From Candidatus Kapaibacterium sp. (GTDB taxonomy: Bacteria > Bacteroidota > Ignavibacteria > Palsa-1295), in the NCBI GenBank assembly GCA_025450975.1, contig JANWLI010000152.1, positions 1 through 5,424 on the forward strand: a stretch of 5,424 bases of DNA. Reading direction: 5' to 3'. Positions 1 through 5,424 of this stretch are shown one piece after another. Every line of letters starts with the position of its first letter. The first letter of the stretch is position 1. The notes under the pieces are model-generated. The model saw only the letters and a program-made list of their open reading frames with translations, had not been told where the DNA came from and made no database searches. The position numbers and the translations under genes are program-made.

Positions 1-181
1 AAATATTCGTAAAGGTCTGCGCCGAGAAGTAGCCGGCAAATGCGCCGACCATAAAAATGTCGCCATGAGCAAAATTGATAAACCGCAGCACACCATAGAT
101 CATGGTGTATCCGAGGGCGATCAGGGCGTAGATCGAGCCCAGAGAAATGCCGTTGACGATCTGTTGAAGAATATCTCCCAT
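1..181 (-). CDS. livH: LivH-type branched-chain amino acid ABC transporter permease (N-terminal 60 residues, runs off window)
   Basis: This is the N-terminus of an inner-membrane permease of the LivH family, one of the two membrane subunits of the Liv/HAAT importer for branched-chain amino acids and related ligands. Reading from the ATG at 181, the protein begins MGDILQQIVNGISLGSIYAL and continues through GYTMIYGVLRFINFAHGDIF, a block highly characteristic of LivH. The first membrane segment spans about residues 8-30 and the second starts near residue 42. Family members are usually about 290-310 residues, so roughly four fifths of the gene lies outside the window. A weak Shine-Dalgarno (AGGA, 192-195) lies 10 nt before the start. 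The LivK-like binding protein at 1941-3137 is its likely partner and lies upstream on the same strand, but a Kelch gene, an opposing small gene and two terminators lie between. The family call is firm; the exact substrate is inferred. Confidence 0.93.
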   Translation of the reverse strand, partial: MGDILQQIVNGISLGSIYALIALGYTMIYGVLRFINFAHGDIFMVGAFAGYFSAQTFTNI

Positions 182-317
182 AGGAATCGAATCCTGCAAA
201 AGTACGGAAAGTGTGCGCACCGAAAGAAAATACTCCCCGTAAGTTGAACCAATTCATAGTCGGGTTGTTAGTCAACATACAGCCTCCCCATTGGATTTTA
301 CTTACTACAGTATACCA
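182..317. promoter_or_regulatory. Divergent intergenic region between livH and the small membrane-protein gene
   Basis: Because livH (minus) and the small gene (plus) diverge here, promoters for both should lie in this 136-bp spacer. On the minus strand a loose match to the Bacteroidota -33/-7 promoter pattern can be read: TTG at 250-252, then 17 nt, then TATTTTC at 226-232. An 8-bp palindrome GTGCGCAC (213-220) lies between that candidate and livH. A short inverted repeat, GTTG-N5-CAAC (264-276), sits near the middle. The need for promoters follows from gene orientation and the flanking terminators. The individual motifs are weak and could be chance. Confidence 0.35.
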
Positions 318-557
318 ATGCACACTTTCACCTCGTTCCTCACACGTCATCCATATCTAACTGCATTCCTCATTTTTCTAGCCACCGGGCGCCTGCGTCT
401 TTACGCACAAACTAGTACAACCACTCCGAACGAAGTCGATATTAATATCAACGTCGAAGGCGATGGCACCTGGTATTCGGCCTGGTGGGTATGGGTGCTC
501 GGCATAGCGATCTTCCTCATTATCATTGTAGCGATCGTCAGCGCCGGGCGAAAATAA
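318..557 (+). CDS. Small exported single-pass membrane protein (79 aa), function unknown
   Basis: A short gene with a clear domain plan. An N-terminal signal-like segment (hydrophobic core about residues 13-24) has a plausible signal peptidase I site after LYA (residue 30). A polar Thr/Asn/Asp-rich linker (residues 31-50, including NEVDININVEGDG) follows. The aromatic motif WYSAWWVWV leads into a strong membrane helix (about 55-76) ending in Arg-Lys. The expected topology is linker outside the cytoplasm and C-terminus inside. I chose ATG 318 because the in-frame TTG at 291 would add nine residues that do not help the signal peptide; neither start has a clear Shine-Dalgarno. The coding case rests on this plan and on the terminator just past the stop. 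Similar small Trp-rich tail-anchored peptides seem to occur in Bacteroidota, but I cannot name a family. It converges on the Kelch gene and diverges from livH. Confidence 0.72.
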   Translation: MHTFTSFLTRHPYLTAFLIFLATGRLRLYAQTSTTTPNEVDININVEGDGTWYSAWWVWVLGIAIFLIIIVAIVSAGRK

Positions 558-563
558 CCATTT

Positions 564-601
564 AAAACGAAAAGCCTCTTCATAGGAAGAGGCTTCGTTT
601 T
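564..601. terminator. Bidirectional intrinsic terminator between convergent genes
   Basis: The core stem is GCCTCTTC (574-581) with GAAGAGGC (586-593), closed by a 4-nt ATAG loop and extended by two A-T pairs. An outer AAAACG/CGTTTT pairing (564-569 with 596-601) across a 2-nt bulge lengthens the helix. T-runs follow the stem on both strands: TTTT at 598-601 for the plus gene, and TTTTCGTTTT for the minus strand. It lies 6 bp past the plus-strand stop and 5 bp past the minus-strand Kelch stop, the expected place for a shared terminator. Confidence 0.9.
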
Positions 602-606
602 CCACA

Positions 607-1800
607 TTATTGTACGACGAACTTAGATCGCACAATACGCTCTGAGTGCGGAAACTTGTAGATGATCGTGTAGCTGCCCTGTGCAATCGAGGATAGGGCT
701 ACCTTACCCGTAGCTGTTACACCTTCCAGTATTTGGCGACCCATGACATCGTAAATTGAATAGGCAGCGTCTGACGGGAGGCTCAGCTCGCCTGACTGCT
801 GGACAGGATTTGGATATACAGGCACTTCGTTTGAAATATCCGATACTACATTTGCAGTAGGTGGCGTAAAGAAAAATGTCTTGCTCGTGAATTCCAACTG
901 GCTGTTGATAAAGCCAGCGCCGGCTACAAAGACTGCCCATTGGGGCTCCCCAATGGAAGATGGGCCGCTGCCTGTCGCTGTGATCCAGGCCGTGTATTGA
1001 TGTGGCAACTCCATGCCTGTGTTTGACCATACATCTTTCTCCGGATCATAGCTCCAGATGTCACGGAAGGTTGTCGTATATCCCGCCATACCACCTGCAT
1101 AGTAACCGGTGCCTGCGAGGGCAAAGGCAGCACCAGCCTGACGAAGCTCTCCCGGAAAATCGGCAAGCGACGTCCAGGTATCAGTCGTGGGCTCATAGCG
1201 ATAAAGACTTCCCGTCTCGACCGTCCCTGCTCCTCCAACAACGTACGCCTTTCCATCGATCACGAACGACGACGGGAACAGCAGCATGCCGCCTGGGTAA
1301 TCATTCAAGGCGCGCCACTCATCCGTAGCAGGATCATACTCGTAGAAGTCACTGACCATATAGGTCCCGTTAAAACCACAGCCAATGTATCCTTTACCGC
1401 CCAGCGAAAATGCGAAGCCTCCATCGAGTGCTTTGGGCATATCCGCTTTTTTCATCCAGGTACTCGAATCAGAATTGAATTCCCATAGGTCCTTGGTGAG
1501 CTTTGACGGATCGCCGTTAGCTCCTCCGCAGACATATGCCTTCGGGCCGATGGTAAATGCAAATGCCCAACTGCGGATCCCACCGGCTCCAGCCCTCCCC
1601 AGGTCTAACCAGGAGTTGTTATAGGAAATGTATTCATACAACCTATTGGACTCCAGACCACCGCCACTAAATACGCGGTTACCGATCGTGAAGCTATAGC
1701 AACCATCTGTAGGACCACTGGGGAATGCAGGCCCTTCGACCCACTGAGCCCACGATGTGAATGCAACACAGAGAAAACAAAGCGTGACAACTAGTTTCAT
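607..1800 (-). CDS. Secreted Kelch-repeat beta-propeller protein with type IX secretion C-terminal sorting domain
   Basis: This 397-residue protein is predicted to be exported by Sec and then moved across the outer membrane by T9SS. Residues 1-18 form a signal peptide cleaved after TSWA. Residues about 36-310 hold Kelch repeats built on the pattern (G)GKxYVxGG ... LYxYxPxTDxWxxL. Clear copies lie near 36-66, 77-116, 128-163, 177-212 and 222-260, and a degenerate one at 268-310, so a six-bladed propeller is likely. Residues 320-397 are a T9SS type A sorting domain, seen in VYPNP (328-332), SIYDVMGRQI (348-357) and LSSIAQGSYTIIY (369-381), with a basic segment and FVVQ at the end. Kelch propellers usually bind proteins or sugars; no catalytic residues stand out, so the ligand is unknown. 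No Shine-Dalgarno is seen before ATG 1800. It sits between terminators, so it is probably a single-gene unit. The architecture is firm and the role is not. Confidence 0.93.
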   Translation of the reverse strand: MKLVVTLCFLCVAFTSWAQWVEGPAFPSGPTDGCYSFTIGNRVFSGGGLESNRLYEYISYNNSWLDLGRAGAGGIRSWAFAFTIGPKAYVCGGANGDPSKLTKDLWEFNSDSSTWMKKADMPKALDGGFAFSLGGKGYIGCGFNGTYMVSDFYEYDPATDEWRALNDYPGGMLLFPSSFVIDGKAYVVGGAGTVETGSLYRYEPTTDTWTSLADFPGELRQAGAAFALAGTGYYAGGMAGYTTTFRDIWSYDPEKDVWSNTGMELPHQYTAWITATGSGPSSIGEPQWAVFVAGAGFINSQLEFTSKTFFFTPPTANVVSDISNEVPVYPNPVQQSGELSLPSDAAYSIYDVMGRQILEGVTATGKVALSSIAQGSYTIIYKFPHSERIVRSKFVVQ

Positions 1801-1890
1801 GTGACAAGAGGGTTAGTTAAAAGCAGGGGGAAATCCCCAGCTATAACCCCCGACTACCTTGGGTGTTTTTCTTGGAAATTGATTAAAATA
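1801..1890 (-). promoter_or_regulatory. Upstream region of the Kelch gene with competing G-run/C-run hairpins
   Basis: A terminator precedes this 90-bp stretch, so the Kelch gene's promoter should lie in it, but I see no convincing -33/-7 or -35/-10 pair. Read on the minus strand, it holds GGGGG (1847-1851), GGGG (1835-1838) and CCCCC (1826-1830). The C-run can pair with either G-run: the short hairpin has an AUUU loop, and the alternative has a 16-nt loop. An A/T-rich part (1866-1890) is the most promoter-like. The function is inferred only from position. Confidence 0.3.
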
Positions 1891-1920
1891 AAAAAGGCAG
1901 GAAATCTGATTTCCTGCCTT
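1891..1920 (-). terminator. Strong intrinsic terminator after the substrate-binding protein gene
   Basis: A perfect 12-bp inverted repeat, AAGGCAGGAAAT (1894-1905) and ATTTCCTGCCTT (1909-1920), is closed by a 3-nt loop. On the minus strand it is followed by TTTTATTTTAA. It begins 20 bp past the stop of the binding-protein gene. The plus-strand side is followed by CAAAAC rather than T's, so it should act on leftward transcription only. It separates the upstream cluster from the Kelch gene. Confidence 0.9.
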
Positions 1921-1940
1921 CAAAACGCGGTTAAATTGAT

Positions 1941-3137
1941 TTACTTTTTAGGAGTATCCGAAGTGATCGGCTTAAATTCTGTTAACGGCGCTCCATCGGC
2001 GCCAATTCGCTGCGCGAACCGATACTTACCATCGACGATTTGTAGAATCGTTAGTGGCTTCTGTGCATTACGGTCTGCATTGATCGAGATCTTTCCTGTC
2101 ACACCATTGAAGTCTTTTGTAGCGGCGATGGCGTCGCGCAGTTTTTGCGACTCTGTACCACCTGCACGTTTCATTGCATCTGCGAGGATGAGCGCTGCAT
2201 CATACCCGAGCGCTGCCATTGCATCCGGCTCGCTTTTATATTTCGCTCTGTACTTCTTCATGAAATCCTGCACAACCGGGTCCGGATCTTCGGTCGATAG
2301 GTGATTAGAGAAATACGTACCGTTAAATTCAGTTTCTGCACCTTTCGTCAGCTCCGGCGAATCCCAACCATCACCACCAAGCAGCGGCACATTGAGGCCG
2401 AGCTCGCGAGCCTGGCGAACAATGAGCGACACTTCGTTATAGTATCCGGGAATAAAGATCACATCCGGATTCGACGAACGGATCGATGTCAGCGCAGCAC
2501 GGAAATCTTTATCGCCTGAGGTATATGCCTGTTCGCTGACGATGCTACCGCCATTTGCACGGAAGGTCTCGCGGAATTTATCGGCAAGGCCGACGGAGTA
2601 ATCCTGCTTTGAGTCTAGCAGAATAGCAGCACGCTTCGCAGAGAGTGTCTTGAACGCGAACTGTGCGAGCGCTTCTCCCTGGAACGGATCGATAAAACAG
2701 ATACGGAAAATGTAATCGCCAATCTTCGTAACTTCTTCGTTCGTCGAAGCAGGCGTGATCATCGGGATCTTGTTCTGCTGGGCGATCGGTCCGCCAGCTT
2801 TCGAGCGGCTCGATGCTACTTCACCAAGAAGGGCTACAACTTTATCGCGGTTGATAAGCTTTTGTACGGCCTTTGTTGCATCTTCGGTCTTGGATTGATC
2901 GTCCTCGGTAATGATCGTGATCTTCTTCCCATTAACACCACCGGCAGCGTTGATCTCTTCGACAGCAAGACGGATGCCGGCATCAGCCGATTGTCCGAAC
3001 GTTGCCGTGGGGCCGGTGATCGACGCGAAGTGACCAACGACGATCTCATCGCTTGAAACTTCAGCCTCTTTCTTACATCCGGTAAGAGCAAAGGCAGCGG
3101 TAAAAACTAAAGAAAGAACAAAGATCGCTTTACGCAT
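1941..3137 (-). CDS. livK: LivK-like periplasmic substrate-binding lipoprotein of a branched-chain amino acid ABC transporter
   Basis: A type I periplasmic binding protein (Peripla_BP_6, leucine-binding family) of 398 residues, close to the usual family length. It captures a ligand and delivers it to Liv permeases. The N-terminus is a lipoprotein signal with lipobox LTGC (18-21), so the mature protein would be anchored by Cys21. Family landmarks follow in order: IVVGHFASITGPTATFGQ (32-49), the GEVASSRS loop (105-112), IPMITPASTN (124-133), IPGYYNEVSLIVRQARELGL (229-248) and GGDGWDS (254-260). By analogy with E. coli LivJ/LivK, the Ser loop, ITPAST, the YY segment and acidic Asp256 would line the pocket; E. 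coli has Glu where Asp256 falls. ATG 3137 is preferred because it starts directly at the signal peptide. An upstream in-frame ATG at 3257 would add 40 non-signal residues and overlap the previous gene. It lies 44 bp after the TPR lipoprotein gene. The family is certain; leucine-type specificity is inferred. Confidence 0.94.
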   Translation of the reverse strand: MRKAIFVLSLVFTAAFALTGCKKEAEVSSDEIVVGHFASITGPTATFGQSADAGIRLAVEEINAAGGVNGKKITIITEDDQSKTEDATKAVQKLINRDKVVALLGEVASSRSKAGGPIAQQNKIPMITPASTNEEVTKIGDYIFRICFIDPFQGEALAQFAFKTLSAKRAAILLDSKQDYSVGLADKFRETFRANGGSIVSEQAYTSGDKDFRAALTSIRSSNPDVIFIPGYYNEVSLIVRQARELGLNVPLLGGDGWDSPELTKGAETEFNGTYFSNHLSTEDPDPVVQDFMKKYRAKYKSEPDAMAALGYDAALILADAMKRAGGTESQKLRDAIAATKDFNGVTGKISINADRNAQKPLTILQIVDGKYRFAQRIGADGAPLTEFKPITSDTPKK

Positions 3138-3181
3138 AGTATACTTCAAATGGTAGTTCACGGTTGTTGAGTGATAAACTC

Positions 3182-3823
3182 TTATCTGATGCCAAGTTTG
3201 CGGAGAGTAGAAACGTAGGACGAACGTGGGTACTCGGCGCGCAGGCGTTCGTACCACGTTTGTGCGCCCTGATCGTTGCCAAGCTCACGACTTGCACGCG
3301 CCAGCTTGTAGAATGCGACTTCGCGCTTATACGAAGGGCCCGCCTTCGTCGTGTACTCAAAGTACTGGAGCGCCTCTGCATAGCGCTGCATAGCATAATA
3401 ACTTTCGCCGATCCAATAGTATGCATTCGGTACGAGCTCGGGCGGCCTACCTGAAACAGCGATCTGCGTGAAGAGACCGATGGCCTCGTCGTACCGCGAG
3501 CCGTTAAAATTTGCAAGCGCAGATTCAAATGTTCCGTAGCCACTGAGATCAGGTCGCGCAGCCATCGGCGCTCCCCACGGTGTACGCGGATACTCATCCA
3601 TCGTAGCACGTGGTGGAATGTCAGTTATATCATCGGACATGGAGCCGAGGTTAGCAAGCACGCTATCGGTACGCGACATTACTTGCTTCGCTGAAGGCGC
3701 AGCTGCTGCCGGCGCAGTCTTTGACGCCTGTTTCTGGCGCGTTGAGCGCTGTGAGCGTGGTCTGCACGAGGAGAGCTCAAGCAAGAGCACTGCACATAGG
3801 GCGAGAACTGTAAGCGTACGCAT
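3182..3823 (-). CDS. TPR-containing lipoprotein (213 aa), CpoB/YbgF C-terminal-like
   Basis: A predicted lipoprotein with lipobox LSSC (17-20) after a short hydrophobic signal. A low-complexity Ser/Arg/Lys/Ala-rich linker (about 21-60) and a Pro-containing stretch follow. The C-terminal domain (about 96-205) consists of helical TPR-like repeats, with landmarks FNGSRYDEAIGLF (106-118), NAYYWIGESYYAMQRYAEAL (133-152), and VAFYKLARASRELGN (169-183) with YERLRAEYP (191-199). This resembles the TPR domain of Tol-Pal-associated YbgF/CpoB and of BamD-like lipoproteins, which act as periplasmic scaffolds, but no TolA/Pal gene is visible. It aligns along its C-terminal half with the lipoprotein at 4709-5424 but lacks that protein's long coiled coil. 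The start at 3823 is supported by an AGAGGT Shine-Dalgarno and by sitting 8 bp after the barrel gene's stop, which implies co-transcription. The specific function is unknown. Confidence 0.88.
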   Translation of the reverse strand: MRTLTVLALCAVLLLELSSCRPRSQRSTRQKQASKTAPAAAAPSAKQVMSRTDSVLANLGSMSDDITDIPPRATMDEYPRTPWGAPMAARPDLSGYGTFESALANFNGSRYDEAIGLFTQIAVSGRPPELVPNAYYWIGESYYAMQRYAEALQYFEYTTKAGPSYKREVAFYKLARASRELGNDQGAQTWYERLRAEYPRSSYVSTLRKLGIR

Positions 3824-3827
3824 GGCT

Positions 3828-3833
3828 ACCTCT
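3828..3833 (-). promoter_or_regulatory. Shine-Dalgarno AGAGGT of the 213-aa TPR lipoprotein gene
   Basis: AGAGGT ends 4 nt before the ATG at 3823 and overlaps the TAG stop of the upstream barrel gene (3832-3834). It is the clearest ribosome binding site in the window. It fixes this start and suggests translational coupling between the two genes. Confidence 0.7.
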
Positions 3834-4686
3834 AGTATAAATTGATCTTAAATCCTAACGATAACGATGCGCTCGAAGACGAACGAGCAGACTCTTTGAC
3901 ATGGAGAAGGTATTGGTCACGAGAAGCGCTCATAACCGAAGTTGCTCCATCGTTGGCACGGATCTGATAATCATAAATATAATTTGTCGCCTCGATCAGC
4001 TTTGCCTGCATGAACAGATCGATAAGGCTATTTCCATCGTCGACTGAGTAGAGCAACGGCAACTCAAACCCAAGGACTGCATACAGTGAGAACGGCACGG
4101 GCGGATCATACTTACGTTTAAGCTTCAGGTTCGACTCGGTAAATGAGATATCGTCTTCCAGAATGCCTCGCAGATGGACACCGCCGCCTGCGCCAACAAA
4201 TATCGATGGCAATCCTGCACCAAGCGTTGCCCGAGCATTAAACCCAAGAGTCACCGGCACGTATGAAGCAGTACGCTCTGTACGCATGTAGCCGCCCGTA
4301 GGAAGTGAGTCGAATGTCGTTCCTCCGGTCGACAAATGGTAGCCTGAGCCGATCTCCATCTCCAACCCTACGATCGGGAAGCGCTCTGGCCCAAACTCTT
4401 CGCCGTCAAGGTTCACAATATCAGCAGGAAGCAGTGGGATCACAAAGCCTGCGTCAAGCTTTACGCCTTCACCGGCGCTCCAATACACTTCACTGCCGCC
4501 ATTATGTCCGTAGAGCTGTCGGGCCCTGCCCAGGCCGTAGCCAGCGGAAATCTTCATGCTGAACAGCGTCGGATAGGATTCTTCGATCACATCCAACAGA
4601 TCAGCCGTCGGCTCATCCTGAGCATAGACAAAGATCGGCAAGCAGCTCAGGAGCAACACACAACTAAATATCGAACGTCGGATCAT
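3832..4686 (-). CDS. Predicted outer-membrane beta-barrel protein (284 aa), function unknown
   Basis: The protein begins with MIRRSIFSCVLLLSC and a hydrophobic stretch ending VYAQ, a Sec signal peptide probably cleaved after Ala22. LLSC at 12-15 resembles a lipobox, but the hydrophobic core continues past it, so signal peptidase I is favoured. After a short acidic N-terminal segment the protein alternates amphipathic strands with Gly- and aromatic-rich turns: MKISAGYGLGRA (44-55), VGLEMEIGSGYHLS, VPVTLGFNARATLGAG, IFVGAGGGVHLRG and FSLYAVLGFELPL. It ends in SASLSLGFKINLY, where an alternating strand and terminal aromatic residue match the usual C-terminal signature of outer-membrane barrels. 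Its size would suit about 8-12 strands. No enzyme motif or named family is recognised. It sits between two TPR lipoprotein genes (22 bp and 8 bp gaps), which suggests a shared envelope complex. It has no clear Shine-Dalgarno. Confidence 0.85.
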   Translation of the reverse strand: MIRRSIFSCVLLLSCLPIFVYAQDEPTADLLDVIEESYPTLFSMKISAGYGLGRARQLYGHNGGSEVYWSAGEGVKLDAGFVIPLLPADIVNLDGEEFGPERFPIVGLEMEIGSGYHLSTGGTTFDSLPTGGYMRTERTASYVPVTLGFNARATLGAGLPSIFVGAGGGVHLRGILEDDISFTESNLKLKRKYDPPVPFSLYAVLGFELPLLYSVDDGNSLIDLFMQAKLIEATNYIYDYQIRANDGATSVMSASRDQYLLHVKESARSSSSASLSLGFKINLY

Positions 4687-4708
4687 ATACTTATCGCGAT
4701 GTTGAAAA

Positions 4709-5424
4709 TTAACGCAAACGTACTATGCGCGAGCGAGCCCGTGAAGCATATTCGCTATCCGGGAAGTTCGCTAATAACTGTTCGTAGGCGGAGCGCGCAT
4801 TTGCTCCCTTACGAAGTTTTTCCAATGACGCACCGATCTTAAACTGGGCATCATCAGCTTTCGAAGAACTTGGATAGCGGCTCAACACACCTTCAAAACT
4901 TATGATCGCATCGTCATAGCTGCCAAGCGCATACAATGACTCGCCCCGCCAATACATGAAATTCGGCGCATACGGTGACGTGGGCTCATTGTGCGCCAAC
5001 GCATCGAATGCTGCAAGCGCCTCTTCATAACGCCCGTCATTAAAAAGCCGCAAGGCAGCACTGTAGCTTTCGGTTGCCGCGGGCATCGGTGCCGATTGCG
5101 GAGGAGCAGATACGGTCGGAGTCGGCTGTGTATAGTACCCGCCCGATGGTGGCATAGTAGAGAGCGTTTGCGTTTCGAGCATGCTCCGAAGTCGCGCAAT
5201 CTCTGCTTCTAAGGTGCGAATGCGTTCATGCTGCGTAATGAGGATGCCACTCATTGTATCGATCACCGTCACCAACCGATTCTGCACCATCAGGAGCGAA
5301 TCCATCATCCTGCCAGATGAGGCCGTCTGACCGGACCGTGACGTATCGCCGCGCCGCGCTTGCTGAGACGGACGACATCCGACTTGACTAAGCGACAGAA
5401 CGACTACCGTAATGAGAATGAGAT
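4709..5424 (-). CDS. CpoB/YbgF-like lipoprotein with coiled coil and TPR domain (5' end outside window)
   Basis: The frame is open to the right edge, so the start lies just beyond it. The visible part is 237 residues. The first residues read LILITVVVLSLSQVGCRPSQ, a lipoprotein signal core with lipobox QVGC (Cys at visible residue 16), so only a few residues are missing. The internal Met-Met at 5303-5308 would discard this signal and is unlikely to be the true start. Visible residues about 40-86 form a probable coiled coil (including HERIRTLEAEIARLRSML), followed by a Pro/Thr/Ser linker (about 87-116). TPR repeats cover 118-232 (ALRLFNDGRYEEALAAF, RGESLYALGSYDDAIISFE, YEQLLANFPDSEYASRA). Coiled coil plus TPRs is the plan of YbgF/CpoB, which in E. 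coli binds TolA and links wall synthesis to outer-membrane constriction; a lipid anchor differs from that soluble protein. No Tol-Pal genes are visible, so orthology is unproven. The next gene starts 22 bp downstream. Confidence 0.9.
   Translation of the reverse strand, partial: LILITVVVLSLSQVGCRPSQQARRGDTSRSGQTASSGRMMDSLLMVQNRLVTVIDTMSGILITQHERIRTLEAEIARLRSMLETQTLSTMPPSGGYYTQPTPTVSAPPQSAPMPAATESYSAALRLFNDGRYEEALAAFDALAHNEPTSPYAPNFMYWRGESLYALGSYDDAIISFEGVLSRYPSSSKADDAQFKIGASLEKLRKGANARSAYEQLLANFPDSEYASRARSRIVRLR

Noticed and set aside
65..247. Plus-strand 60-codon frame over the livH start
   Set aside because: It is antisense to the clear LivH N-terminus and its translation is polar with no family resemblance.
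291..317. TTG start at 291 for the small membrane protein
   Set aside because: It adds nine residues that weaken the signal-peptide layout and has no Shine-Dalgarno; ATG 318 gives a better n-region. It cannot be fully excluded.
1801..2304. Plus-strand open frame of 167 codons opposite the end of the binding-protein gene
   Set aside because: Most of it lies antisense to a well-supported LivK-like gene, it crosses the terminator hairpin at 1891-1920, and its translation shows no recognisable domain.
3138..3257. 40-residue N-terminal extension of the binding protein from the ATG at 3257
   Set aside because: The extension overlaps the upstream TPR gene, has no signal character, and would bury the lipoprotein signal that starts at Met 3137.
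3832..4686. Reading the barrel protein as a lipoprotein because of LLSC at residues 12-15
   Set aside because: The hydrophobic core continues for about six residues past the Cys and ends in a standard VYA signal peptidase I site, and the protein has barrel rather than lipoprotein character.
4504..4842. Plus-strand 112-codon frame across the barrel/lipoprotein junction
   Set aside because: It overlaps two supported minus-strand genes and the spacer between them; its composition looks like an antisense shadow.

Overview
The window reads as an envelope and transport region from a member of the Bacteroidota/FCB group. The best phylogenetic clue is a Kelch protein ending in a typical type A type IX secretion (T9SS) C-terminal sorting domain, which is largely confined to that group. 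Shine-Dalgarno sequences are mostly weak or absent, which also fits. A Liv-type branched-chain amino acid transporter beside T9SS cargo is more reminiscent of Ignavibacteria/Kapabacteria-like lineages than of gut Bacteroides, but that placement is inference.

Layout. Six of the seven genes lie on the minus strand, so they read right to left. At the right edge is a CpoB/YbgF-like lipoprotein with a coiled coil and TPRs (4709-5424, start just outside the window). Next come a predicted outer-membrane beta-barrel protein (3832-4686) and a second, shorter TPR lipoprotein (3182-3823) whose C-terminal half is visibly paralogous to the first. A LivK-like periplasmic binding lipoprotein follows (1941-3137). 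Gaps of 22, 8 and 44 bp, all in one direction, suggest one transcription unit that ends at a strong hairpin terminator (1891-1920).

A secreted Kelch/T9SS protein follows on the same strand (607-1800). It faces a small single-pass membrane protein on the plus strand (318-557), and the two share a bidirectional terminator (564-601). At the left edge, divergent from the small gene, the first 60 codons of a LivH permease run off the window (1-181, minus).

How the genes fit together. The binding protein and LivH are presumably parts of one ABC importer for branched-chain amino acids or a related ligand. They are separated by two unrelated genes and two terminators, so LivH probably has its own promoter in 182-317. 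The TPR lipoprotein / beta-barrel / TPR lipoprotein trio looks like an outer-membrane module, with the barrel in the membrane and coiled-coil TPR lipoproteins on its periplasmic face. Its specific function cannot be named from sequence alone. No RNA gene, CRISPR array, insertion sequence or phage gene was recognised, and no stretch over 300 bp lacks a gene.
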